From: an uncultured Chloroflexota bacterium
GTDB lineage: Bacteria; Chloroflexota; Anaerolineae; Caldilineales; Caldilineaceae
NCBI GenBank assembly: GCA_903858085.1
Contig: CAIOHJ010000182.1
Coordinates: forward strand, 1-15,457
Length of the DNA: 15,457 bases
Direction of reading: 5' to 3'
Of the stretch, positions 6,836-13,714 are shown one piece after another; the first letter of the stretch is position 1; every line of letters starts with the position of its first letter. The translations under genes and the position numbers were made by a program. Under the pieces are notes generated by a model. That model worked only from the letters and a program-made list of their open reading frames with translations. It was not told the origin of the DNA and did no database searches.

Positions 6836-6876
6836 TAGAAGCATCTGGCTGGCCGATCGGTGCCAGCTGGCTTCTA
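6836..6876 (+). terminator. Hairpin between helicase and META lipoprotein genes
   Basis: TAGAAGC (6836-6842) pairs with GCTTCTA (6870-6876). After a small internal loop, CTGGC pairs with GCCAG, capped by a region containing the palindrome CCGATCGG. It lies about 45 bp after the helicase stop and just before the lipoprotein ribosome-binding site, without a T-run. It may be a terminator, or a leader hairpin of the lipoprotein mRNA. Confidence 0.45.
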
Positions 6877-6898
6877 CAATGCCGGACAAGGAGGCGCA

Positions 6899-7744
6899 AT
6901 GTTCAAACAGATGCTGATTTTGTTGGGGGGAGGGGCCCTGTTCTTGGGGCTGGCTGGCTGCCAACCTGTCCAGCCCCCTGGCCCGGATGGAGCGACGACA
7001 CACACACCTGCACCTGCCGAAGCAGAGACCTCTCCGCCGCCTGCACTCGAAACAGCCACCTGGCAGCTGACGGCGGTGGCCGACAGCAACGGGACGCTCG
7101 CCCCGGTTCCCGCTGAGGTCACTGCAACCGCTGCCTTTGCGCAGGGTATGCTCAGCGGGCAGAGCGGCTGCAACCAATATGGGGCTGCATACACGCTGGA
7201 AAATACATCGCTCCAGATTACCCCTGGCCCGATGACGTTGATGGCTTGCCTGGGGCCACAGATGCAAATCGAACAAAATTTTCTGGCTGCGTTGGCCGCA
7301 ACAGAGACCTATCAGATCCAGAACAACCAGTTGTCATTGGTCGGATCCAACGGCCAGACCGTGGCGACGTTCGTGCCGCAGGTCGACGCCAGCCTGGCCG
7401 GAAACGACTGGGTGGTGACCGCTTACGCCAGCGGAGAGGATGCTGTGGTCTCCGTGCTCTTGGACACCCGGCTGACAGCCCTCTTTGCCGCAGACGGCCT
7501 GCTCAGTGGATCGGCTGGCTGCAACCAGTACCACACCACCTACACAACAGACGGGACAACGATCGCACTCTCGCCGATCGCGACCACCCGCCGGATGTGT
7601 GCAGCGGAGGTGATGGCACAGGAGAGTGCTTTCTTGGCTGCTCTGGAGGAAACAGCGCTCTTTCAGATAGAAGACAACCGCTTGGAGCTTCACAATGCCG
7701 AGGGGACGTTGCTGGTTGTTTTTGCGCTGGCCAACAACGAGTAA
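6899..7744 (+). CDS. Lipoprotein with two META (HslJ-like) domains
   Basis: Predicted membrane-anchored extracytoplasmic lipoprotein of 281 residues. The ATG at 6899 follows AAGGAGG at a good distance. Residues 1-20 form a lipoprotein signal peptide ending LGLAG before Cys21. A Pro/Thr/Ala-rich linker (about 22-50) leads to two META domains, about 52-150 and 160-275. Each has the diagnostic SGxxGCNxY motif (SGQSGCNQYGAAY and SGSAGCNQYHTTY), then LxITPGPMT..C or IALSPIATTRRMC, then an ESAFLAALEET-type helix. META domains occur in heat-shock protein HslJ and in surface proteins; the molecular role is not known. The tandem copy suggests internal duplication, although the copies are now clearly divergent. 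The gene is convergent with an exported-protein gene and shares a hairpin with it. Confidence 0.88.
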   Translation: MFKQMLILLGGGALFLGLAGCQPVQPPGPDGATTHTPAPAEAETSPPPALETATWQLTAVADSNGTLAPVPAEVTATAAFAQGMLSGQSGCNQYGAAYTLENTSLQITPGPMTLMACLGPQMQIEQNFLAALAATETYQIQNNQLSLVGSNGQTVATFVPQVDASLAGNDWVVTAYASGEDAVVSVLLDTRLTALFAADGLLSGSAGCNQYHTTYTTDGTTIALSPIATTRRMCAAEVMAQESAFLAALEETALFQIEDNRLELHNAEGTLLVVFALANNE

Positions 7745-7750
7745 GAAAAG

Positions 7751-7789
7751 CTGGGGGAGGACGAGAAGGGGTTTTCGTCCATCCCCCAG
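7751..7789. terminator. Bidirectional terminator hairpin between convergent genes
   Basis: CTGGGGGAGGACGA (7751-7764) pairs with TCGTCCATCCCCCAG (7775-7789) over 14 bp with one bulged A, around a 10-base loop. It begins 7 bp after the lipoprotein stop and ends 9 bp before the stop of the minus-strand gene, so it can serve both. Neither side has a real U-tract, as with the other hairpins in this window. Confidence 0.65.
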
Positions 7790-7798
7790 AGGTCTACA

Positions 7799-9010
7799 TT
7801 ACGGCTGCTGCATCATCGCTTCGGCAGGCACGATCAGGGCGTCTGCCGGCGCCTCAATCTCCTGCGCCTCATTGAGCGCAGAGTTGATCACTTCTGCCAA
7901 AATATCGACCGCAGCGGCACCTGTGCCGGCCATCTCTGGGGGCAACGCACCGCTCATCGCCGCCATCTGCAGCAGACCAGCGAGATCCCAGTTGAAGCTG
8001 TTGCTCTGCGCAAGCACGTAGCTGGGCTCCTCGATGCCAACTGCGGTCACGCTCTCAGCACTCAACCCCTGGAAAAGGACAGGACCCATCATGCCCACCA
8101 TCGCCAGTGCCTGGTCGATATCGGCGGCGCTGGGCGCACCCTCCCCCAACGCCCCAGAGGCCGCCAGGCTCTTGACAAGTTCGACAAATTCCGGGCTGCT
8201 GATCAGGCTGGCGATATCCAGCGTGGTCACAAAAACCGCCGCCTCGGTCCCATCCAGGTCGATGTCCTCGGCCCGCTCGATGCTCATGAAGGGCTCGAAG
8301 GCACCCGGATTGCTGAGCAACGCCACCCCGGCCAGGGCACCGGCTGTGGCAGCATCCCCACTGCTCAGCGCTGCCTCAGCATCCACCTGGGCAGCAGCGT
8401 TCGCCAGAAGCCCCTGTTCCGCCGCCGCAGCCAGCACAGGGCCAAACTCAAAACCGATCCAACCGGTCAAATCCTGCATCCCATCCAGCAGCGGAGCAAT
8501 CTCGGTGACATCCACATACAGGACACCCTCCTTGAGCACCAAGGGCACACTGAGTTCAGCCGGGATGGCGTAGCCAGTGTCCGCAGAGAGAACGCCCGCC
8601 AATGCCTCGCTGAGGCTGGCAGAGATCTGCATGTCGAACGACCAGCCATTGTAGAAGTCCACGATGGCCTCCGGAGAGTCGACCATGACACTCGTCAAAT
8701 CTTCCTGGGTCTGGAGCCCGGCCAACACGGACATCGCAGCCTGGGCGGACTCCCCATAGCTGAAGGCGCCTTCCACACCGACCGCGACCGAGGTGTCTGG
8801 CAGGCCAGGAATGCCCGCCAGATCCACACTGTAGGTGGCGGACGCCTGATACGACGAGACACTCTGCAGGTTGACAGCAGCTGTCGTCAACAATGCACAG
8901 TCCGCCTCTTCCAGATCGCCGCAGAACAAAGCCTCCTGTGCCAGCGCTGTGCTGAAGGAAGCCAACAACAAAATGAACACCAATGCCAAAGAAGCCAATT
9001 TTGAACGCAT
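7799..9010 (-). CDS. Exported protein of unknown function
   Basis: 403 residues with a clear Sec signal peptide (MRSKL, a hydrophobic core to about residue 20, then AxA cleavage near STALA-QE), so it is secreted or periplasm-side. AAGGGG lies 9 bases before the ATG at 9010. The mature protein is acidic and rich in Ala, Leu, Ser and Gly, with two cysteines close to the N-terminus (C30, C38) that could form a disulfide, and no further membrane segment. Patterns such as YNGWSFDMQ, KEGVLYVDV and DLTGWIGFEFG suggest beta strands of a lipid- or ligand-binding fold (LppX/LolA-like), but this is only a guess. It has no cysteine for lipid attachment at the signal cleavage site. A promoter framed by a 9-bp dyad lies about 90 bp upstream. 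I do not recognise the family. Confidence 0.75.
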   Translation of the reverse strand: MRSKLASLALVFILLLASFSTALAQEALFCGDLEEADCALLTTAAVNLQSVSSYQASATYSVDLAGIPGLPDTSVAVGVEGAFSYGESAQAAMSVLAGLQTQEDLTSVMVDSPEAIVDFYNGWSFDMQISASLSEALAGVLSADTGYAIPAELSVPLVLKEGVLYVDVTEIAPLLDGMQDLTGWIGFEFGPVLAAAAEQGLLANAAAQVDAEAALSSGDAATAGALAGVALLSNPGAFEPFMSIERAEDIDLDGTEAAVFVTTLDIASLISSPEFVELVKSLAASGALGEGAPSAADIDQALAMVGMMGPVLFQGLSAESVTAVGIEEPSYVLAQSNSFNWDLAGLLQMAAMSGALPPEMAGTGAAAVDILAEVINSALNEAQEIEAPADALIVPAEAMMQQP

Positions 9011-9098
9011 GCCTCAAAACCCCTTTCAAAACGATTTGTGTGTAGAAAATGCAAATCAACTGGTTGCGCGAAGTGCCATGTGACTGAAATGCTTTCTC

Positions 9099-9127
9099 AG
9101 GATACCATACTTCCACAATTTCGTAAA
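9099..9127 (-). promoter_or_regulatory. Candidate promoter of the exported-protein gene, flanked by an inverted repeat
   Basis: Minus-strand TTTACG (9122-9127), 17 bases, TATCCT (9099-9104). The transcript leader would be about 80 bases. An exact 9-bp inverted repeat, TTTCTCAGG (9093-9101) and CCTGAGAAA (9128-9136), brackets the promoter core and could be an operator. The rest of the 9011-9317 intergenic region holds the opposing promoter at 9214-9242 and no gene. Confidence 0.45.
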
Positions 9128-9213
9128 CCTGAGAAAAAGTTGTTTGTTGAGCACAGGAGAGAGGGCCGGTGGCCGGCAAAAAATTTACATAATTCAATTG
9201 TCGCTCAAACTAC

Positions 9214-9242
9214 TTGTCTGTTTGCCTCTTTTGGGGTAGACT
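9214..9242 (+). promoter_or_regulatory. Candidate promoter of the GNAT/R3H/tmk/darA operon
   Basis: TTGTCT (9214-9219), 17 bases, TAGACT (9237-9242). Each box matches the sigma-70 consensus at 4 of 6 positions. The start would be near 9249, giving a leader of about 65 bases before the first gene. No other promoter-like signal is clear before the downstream genes. Confidence 0.45.
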
Positions 9243-9317
9243 GAAAAGCAGTGTTGTAGTGGTGAAGAGTTCGGGAAGGGTTGCGGTTCACCGCTCTTTA
9301 GGGTGAGGTTTGCACAC

Positions 9318-10448
9318 TTGGCGATTCGCCCGTTTCGACTTGACGACATCTACCTGCTTTACCGTCTCAGCCGGCAGGCGACCTGTCTGCTCGACGACCA
9401 GGCATTTCTTTTTTTGCGTTCGAGCTGGTTGGCTGCCCTGCTCTCGCTCCTGCCGGGGGGGGAGCAGCAAAATGTAACCTATGTGCTGCGGCAGGCTGGG
9501 CATGGGCTGGTGCATGAAGGGTTTGTGCAGCTTGGGCGTTCTCCCTCGCCCCGCGCGGGCAGGCTGCTCTGCCTGAGCCCGAGCCTGGACGCCCCTTCCG
9601 GCCACCCGGCGATCTGGAACAAGCTGCTCGCCTATTGCGTTCATCAGGCAGCAGCCTGTGGTTTCGACCGCCTCTACGCCGACGCTCCGGACCAGCCCCT
9701 GCTGCTCCAGACGCTGGCAACGGTTGGTTTTGAGCCTTTCGCACACCAGACCGTCTGGTGCCATCCTGCCCGAACAACGACACACTCTGGAGAGGCACGC
9801 TCTGAAGAAGCACATTCTGTACAGCCTTGCCGTCCAGTCGACTGCTGGGATCTCTGGCAGCTTTACAGGGTGTCGACCCCCGAGCCTGTGCGCCGGGCCG
9901 AGGGGGTGGGGGAGGAGTGCGGGCCTGGCGAGCGCTTTGTTCAGAATTTGGGTCTTGCAACGGGTGGAGTGTATCTGATGCGATCCGCCGGGAAGCTGAC
10001 AGGTGCCTTCCAGCTGCTGGAAGGCACCCAGGGAAGCTGGCTGCGGGTCTGGACAGACTGGTGTCAGCCAGAAAGCCGCCCGTTGCGCAGGTTGTTTGAA
10101 GAGATCCTGGCAGTCGCCCAGACAAGCACAGCCCCGCTCTATTTTGCGTCCAGCGACTACCAAGGGGGGGTGGGTGTTTTGTTGGAAGAGTTGGGATTTG
10201 CGCCACTGGTCGATCGGGTTCGCCTGGTGAAACCGCTGGTCCGATGGGTGCGCCAGCGCACAGCCGTTTCCAGGCCAGCGGTAGAGACGGCCAACGAAAT
10301 TGTGCCGTCGCTCGCCGTGCCCGCCGCAGAGAGCCGCCCGTTTTCCGCTTCCCCCTGGCTGGCCAACCTTGGCCGTCCATCTTTGTCGATTCAGGAAACG
10401 TTGTGTGAGAAACCAAGCCACAGTACATCAGTCGCAGCCCCCCCATGA
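9318..10448 (+). CDS. GNAT-like protein, apparent tandem acetyltransferase fold
   Basis: About 376 residues. The first half begins AIRPFRLDDIYLLYRL, like the first strand and helix of GNAT N-acetyltransferases, and ends with LLAYCVHQAAACGFDRLYADAP followed by LLQTLATVGFEPF, the usual final GNAT segment ending in a GF motif. The second half repeats this plan, ending YFASSDYQGGVGVLLEELGFAP. An acetyl-CoA pyrophosphate loop (Q/RxxGxG/A) is not clear in either half, so activity is uncertain. A Pro/Ser-rich tail of about 60 residues follows. The start is either TTG 9318 (GAGG about 8 bases upstream) or GTG 9303. It is the first gene of the operon with the R3H-ATPase, tmk and the DarA-like gene. 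Its TGA overlaps an ATG that opens an 11-codon minicistron. Confidence 0.6.
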   Translation: MAIRPFRLDDIYLLYRLSRQATCLLDDQAFLFLRSSWLAALLSLLPGGEQQNVTYVLRQAGHGLVHEGFVQLGRSPSPRAGRLLCLSPSLDAPSGHPAIWNKLLAYCVHQAAACGFDRLYADAPDQPLLLQTLATVGFEPFAHQTVWCHPARTTTHSGEARSEEAHSVQPCRPVDCWDLWQLYRVSTPEPVRRAEGVGEECGPGERFVQNLGLATGGVYLMRSAGKLTGAFQLLEGTQGSWLRVWTDWCQPESRPLRRLFEEILAVAQTSTAPLYFASSDYQGGVGVLLEELGFAPLVDRVRLVKPLVRWVRQRTAVSRPAVETANEIVPSLAVPAAESRPFSASPWLANLGRPSLSIQETLCEKPSHSTSVAAPP

Positions 10449-10480
10449 TGAATCTTCTGCACGTCAACAACTTCATATGA
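10445..10480 (+). CDS. 11-codon minicistron bridging GNAT-like and R3H-ATPase genes
   Basis: ATG at 10445 overlaps the TGA of the upstream gene (ATGA), codes MMNLLHVNNFI, and ends at a TGA (10478-10480) that overlaps the ATG of the R3H-ATPase gene (ATGA again). The R3H gene has no visible ribosome-binding site, so ribosomes ending on the upstream gene could reach it by two termination-restart steps. A peptide function is unlikely. Confidence 0.35.
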   Translation: MMNLLHVNNFI

Positions 10481-12075
10481 ACACACTGCAAATTACAGAT
10501 GATCTGGACCTGTTGCTGGCTGTCCTGCCCGATCGCATCCGCAGCGCACTGGAGCAGTCCGAACGCAAAGGCAGCTTGATTGAAATTGTCCTGGATCTGG
10601 GACGCCTGCCCGAGGCACGGTTTGCCGACAGCGAACTGGTGCTCAACGAACAGGAAGTGACACAGCAGGATCTGCAAAGGGTGGTCGCTCAGGTCGGCGA
10701 TTTTGGAGCTGACAATCGAGCAGGGATCGAGCGGACGCTGCATCGCATCTCCGCCATCCGCAACCGCAAGGGAGAGGTCATCGGGCTGACCTGCCGGGTC
10801 GGGCGGGCTGTCTACGGTGCGATCGAGATCATCCAGGACATTGTCGACGGCGATCGCAGCATCTTGTTGCTTGGACGGCCTGGAGTCGGCAAGACCACGC
10901 TGCTGCGCGAGGCTGCACGCCTGCGCAGCGCAGTCAAACGAGTGGTCATCGTCGACACCAGCAACGAAATCGCCGGGGACGGCGATATCCCCCATCCAGC
11001 GATTGGCCGTTCCCGGCGCATGCAAGTTCCCAATCCGTCGCTGCAACACGAACTGATGATCGAGGCGGTCGAGAACCACATGCCCGAAGTGATCGTGATC
11101 GACGAGATCGGGCGCGAACTGGAGGCGATCGCGGCTCGCACCATCGCCGAGCGGGGGGTACAGCTGATCGGCACGGCCCATGGCAACAGCCTGGAAAATC
11201 TTTTGATGAACCCGACGCTCAGCGATCTGGTGGGAGGCATCGAGTCGGTCACCCTCTCCGACGAGGAGGCACGGCGGCGTGGAACGCAAAAAAGCGTGCT
11301 CGAGCGGCGAGCCCCCCCGACCTTTGATGTCCTGATCGAGATCAAGGATCGCCAGCATGTGGTGGTTCATCACGATGTCGCCGAAGCGGTCGACTCCATC
11401 CTGCGTGGCCGCGAACTGGCTCCTGAAGAACGCTTTGTCGATGAACAGGGAAAAATTCAGATTCGCCGCAGCGAAACACCCCCTGCCCACAGCGACTTTT
11501 CCGGACGAAGCCGACGCAGACACGAAGCGAGCAGGCCGCTGGCCAGCGAGGGCAATGGGCAGGTGCACCTGAGCCCACCTGCCAGCGACCCTGAGCCCAC
11601 AGAGCCCGCCCGGCGTGGCCCGGTGCGCATCTACCCGTACGGCGTGGGCCAAAACCGCCTGCGTGCAGCAGCCACCACGCTCAACGTGCCAATCCAACTC
11701 GTCGACAACCTGAACGCAGCCGATGCTGTGATGACGCTCAAAAACTACTACCGCCAACAGCCGGCACCGATCCAGGATGCCGAACGACGTGGCATTCCAG
11801 TCTATATTTTGCGCAGCAACACCGGCGCTCAGATGGAACAGGTGCTGGTCGACCTCTTCCACCTCTCCGTCGACCCGATCGACGCCTTGGATGAGGCCAT
11901 GCGCGAGACCCAGGAGGCAATCCAACAGGTGCTCAACGGGGCCTCTGACATCATTTTGAGCCCGCAGTCGGCGATGATTCGCAGCCAGCAGCACCAGCTG
12001 GTACGTGCGGCCAACCTGATCAGCCACAGCCATGGCCGCGACCCCTACCGCCGGGTACGAATTTTCCGCCGCTAG
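10477..12075 (+). CDS. SpoIIIAA-like ATPase with R3H nucleic-acid-binding domain
   Basis: Predicted cytoplasmic ATPase of 532 residues of the R3H-ATPase type (SpoIIIAA-like, related to plastid/cyanobacterial Ycf45). Residues about 1-110 are a helical N-terminal domain. The P-loop is GRPGVGKTT (133-141), Walker B is VIVIDE (205-210), and a GTAHGNS sensor stretch follows. Residues about 345-385 are a polar, probably disordered linker. A second small domain begins RIYPYGVGQNRL, and the last segment has the R3H signature R502-xxx-H506 (RSQQH), which binds single-stranded nucleic acid. The role is not established. I chose the ATG at 10477 because the family N-terminus begins there and the upstream gene ends just before; it has no Shine-Dalgarno and may rely on coupling. 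tmk follows after 21 bp. Confidence 0.88.
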   Translation: MNTLQITDDLDLLLAVLPDRIRSALEQSERKGSLIEIVLDLGRLPEARFADSELVLNEQEVTQQDLQRVVAQVGDFGADNRAGIERTLHRISAIRNRKGEVIGLTCRVGRAVYGAIEIIQDIVDGDRSILLLGRPGVGKTTLLREAARLRSAVKRVVIVDTSNEIAGDGDIPHPAIGRSRRMQVPNPSLQHELMIEAVENHMPEVIVIDEIGRELEAIAARTIAERGVQLIGTAHGNSLENLLMNPTLSDLVGGIESVTLSDEEARRRGTQKSVLERRAPPTFDVLIEIKDRQHVVVHHDVAEAVDSILRGRELAPEERFVDEQGKIQIRRSETPPAHSDFSGRSRRRHEASRPLASEGNGQVHLSPPASDPEPTEPARRGPVRIYPYGVGQNRLRAAATTLNVPIQLVDNLNAADAVMTLKNYYRQQPAPIQDAERRGIPVYILRSNTGAQMEQVLVDLFHLSVDPIDALDEAMRETQEAIQQVLNGASDIILSPQSAMIRSQQHQLVRAANLISHSHGRDPYRRVRIFRR

Positions 12076-12096
12076 TTTGGCGACAAGGATCGCACT

Positions 12097-12762
12097 GTGA
12101 CTCTGTTGATTACATTCGAGGGGCCAGAAGGCAGCGGGAAGACGACCCAGATCCGGTTGCTGGGCGCAGCACTTGCCGACCGGGGCGAGGCTGTCCTGCT
12201 GACCCGAGAACCAGGAGGGACAGCGCTCGGAGATGCAATCCGGGGCCTGTTGCTGGACCCAGCCTTCACCACAATGAGCCCGCGGGCCGAAACCTTGCTC
12301 TTTCAGGCTGCGCGCGCACAGCTGGTCGATACGGTCGTGCGACCCGCCCTGGCCACCGGACAGGTTGTGCTGTGTGACCGCTACATAGACAGCACACTCG
12401 CCTATCAAGGGTACGGGCACGGCCAGCTGCTGACAGCCTTGCGTCAGCTGGGCGACTATGCGACGGGTGGGCTGCTGCCGACACTGACCCTCTATCTGGA
12501 CATCGACGTCCATACCGGCCTGGAACGCAAACGGAGCGGCGCTGCAGAGGAGTGGAATCGGATGGAAAACCAGCCTTCCGCTTTCCACCAGCGGGTGCGC
12601 CAAGGGTATCTGGCCTTGGCAGCGGCAGACCCTGGGCGGTGGTGTCTGCTCGACGCCAGCCAGCCTGTAGAGGTCTTGCACAGTCTGGTTCTGGACCGGG
12701 TGGTGGCGCTGCTGGCAGAGCGCCGTCCCTCCCCAGCCAGGGGATCAACGACAGTGCTGTGA
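12097..12762 (+). CDS. tmk: Thymidylate kinase
   Basis: Phosphorylates dTMP to dTDP with ATP, an essential step of dTTP synthesis in the cytoplasm. The protein has 221 residues, a normal length. It shows the P-loop EGPEGSGKTT (8-17), the TREPGGT dTMP-binding loop near residue 36, the DRY motif (94-96) followed by IDSTLAYQG, and a LID region with RKRSGAAEEWNRME. The GTG at 12097 has AAGGA about 8 bases upstream. It sits 21 bp after the R3H-ATPase gene and 47 bp before a DarA/YaaQ-type gene; tmk next to yaaQ/darA is also seen in Firmicutes, which supports both calls. Confidence 0.96.
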   Translation: MTLLITFEGPEGSGKTTQIRLLGAALADRGEAVLLTREPGGTALGDAIRGLLLDPAFTTMSPRAETLLFQAARAQLVDTVVRPALATGQVVLCDRYIDSTLAYQGYGHGQLLTALRQLGDYATGGLLPTLTLYLDIDVHTGLERKRSGAAEEWNRMENQPSAFHQRVRQGYLALAAADPGRWCLLDASQPVEVLHSLVLDRVVALLAERRPSPARGSTTVL

Positions 12763-12809
12763 ACAGCAGGATCTGCGTAGATAGATGTTTTGAAAAGGAG
12801 CGACCCACG

Positions 12810-13139
12810 ATGAAACTGGTAATGGCCATTATCAACAGCGACGATACCCGCAACGTGCTCGACCGGCTGGCCCGGCGAGGATTTTCAGCAACTGTGACCA
12901 GCACGACAGGAGGGTTTTTGCGCGTCGGCAACACCACAATTTTTTGTGGAGTCGACGACGACAAGGTGGAGGATGTGCTGGGGATCTTTCGCGAAAGCTG
13001 CCCAAGCCGCATCCAGTATGTGACACCGCTGCCGCCCGTCATGGAGCCGGGCGAGGTCCATATCCCAACACCGGTCGAAAAACATATGGGGGGCGCCACG
13101 ATTTTTGTCCTGGAGGTGGCTCGCTTCGAAAAAATCTAG
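12810..13139 (+). CDS. darA: Cyclic-di-AMP receptor-like protein (YaaQ/DarA, PF06153)
   Basis: Small PII-like protein of 109 residues. The ATG at 12810 has AAGGAG 9 bases upstream. The sequence follows the family throughout: MKLVMAIINSDD, then LARRGFSATVTSTTGGFLR, GNTTIFCGVDDDKVEDVL and a closing GGATIFVLEV strand. In Firmicutes these trimeric proteins bind c-di-AMP; binding here is an inference by family. The gene lies directly after tmk, as in Firmicutes. It is the last gene of the apparent operon and converges on an FmdB-type gene 36 bp away. Confidence 0.9.
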   Translation: MKLVMAIINSDDTRNVLDRLARRGFSATVTSTTGGFLRVGNTTIFCGVDDDKVEDVLGIFRESCPSRIQYVTPLPPVMEPGEVHIPTPVEKHMGGATIFVLEVARFEKI

Positions 13140-13166
13140 CTGGCCCTTCGGGCGCACCGAAATTCC

Positions 13167-13192
13167 CAGGCTCGTCTAAAAAGAGAGCCCTG
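13167..13192. terminator. Small hairpin between convergent darA-like and FmdB-like genes
   Basis: CAGGCTC (13167-13173) pairs with GAGCCCTG (13185-13192) with one bulged C, around an A-rich loop. It overlaps the stop of the minus-strand gene. Just upstream, GCCCTTCGGGC (13143-13153) forms another compact stem on the darA side. Either could slow or end transcription. The evidence is modest. Confidence 0.35.
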
Positions 13193-13574
13193 CTTCACTG
13201 CTGCCCGCAGCGTCTACGCTTTCGGGCATGGACTGTTCGATCGATTCGGGGCTCTCTCCCCGTTCGAGACGGTCGACCATCTCGTTCATTTCAGCGTCGA
13301 GCGGCTCGCCCATTTCGTCGCTCATCTTCCGCATGAAACCGGCCAGCGCGCGCGGGTCTTCGTTCTCCAGCCCTGCCATGAACGACGGGTCAGCCAGATG
13401 GTCCAGACGGCTCTCTTCAGATTTGAGCACAGCCACCCGGCTGACCAGCCGACGCAGCTGGCTCCCACCACACAATGGGCAGCGAGCAGCCGCATCGCTC
13501 GCTTCGGCCATGCTCCGAAAAAAAATGTTGACCCGTTTTCGGCAGTCCAGACAGCTGTATTCGTAGATCGGCAT
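13176..13574 (-). CDS. FmdB-family zinc-ribbon protein
   Basis: 132 residues starting MPIYEYSC, the hallmark of the FmdB/CxxC_CxxC_SSSS putative regulatory family. Four cysteines form a zinc ribbon: C8-x2-C11 and C32-x2-C35. After SQLRRLVSR the protein continues with an acidic, probably flexible tail including MSDEMGEPLDAEMNEMVDRL, which is typical of the longer members. The ATG at 13574 has AAGGGGGG about 4 bases upstream; the open frame runs further but the family N-terminus begins here. The function is unknown; a regulatory or RNA/protein-binding role is inferred from the zinc ribbon only. The gene diverges from gmk and shares overlapping promoter DNA with it. Confidence 0.88.
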   Translation of the reverse strand: MPIYEYSCLDCRKRVNIFFRSMAEASDAAARCPLCGGSQLRRLVSRVAVLKSEESRLDHLADPSFMAGLENEDPRALAGFMRKMSDEMGEPLDAEMNEMVDRLERGESPESIEQSMPESVDAAGSSEAGLSF

Positions 13575-13583
13575 ATGCCCCCC

Positions 13584-13613
13584 TTGTTGGCTCTCTGTCT
13601 TTTCACGTATACT
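13584..13613 (+). promoter_or_regulatory. Candidate gmk promoter
   Basis: TTGTTG (13584-13589), 18 bases, TATACT (13608-13613). The leader would be about 95 bases to the gmk start. Its -35 box lies only 10 bp upstream of the FmdB-like start codon on the other strand, so this promoter sits inside the FmdB leader. Confidence 0.5.
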
Positions 13614-13636
13614 GGCAGAGTAAAGAAATTGCAAGG

Positions 13637-13666
13637 ATTATACGCGCAAAGTGCAGATCCCTTCAA
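13637..13666 (-). promoter_or_regulatory. Candidate promoter of the FmdB-like gene
   Basis: Minus-strand TTGAAG (13661-13666), 18 bases, and a perfect TATAAT (13637-13642). A second pair TTGCAA (13629-13634), 17 bases, TATACG (13606-13611) shares its -10 with the gmk promoter's TATACT. Either would give a short leader (about 25-55 bases). Confidence 0.5.
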
Positions 13667-13714
13667 ACTGATCGACTGTGCGGCGAGACTCGTCCAGTTC
13701 CGAGGGAGGCAACG

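Noticed and set aside
9367..12681. Very long minus-strand open frame of 1104 codons
   Set aside because: It lies antisense to the GNAT-like, R3H-ATPase and tmk genes, has no domain pattern, is rich in Arg, Pro, Gln and Cys as expected of a shadow frame in GC-rich DNA, and its existence follows from the codon bias of the real genes.
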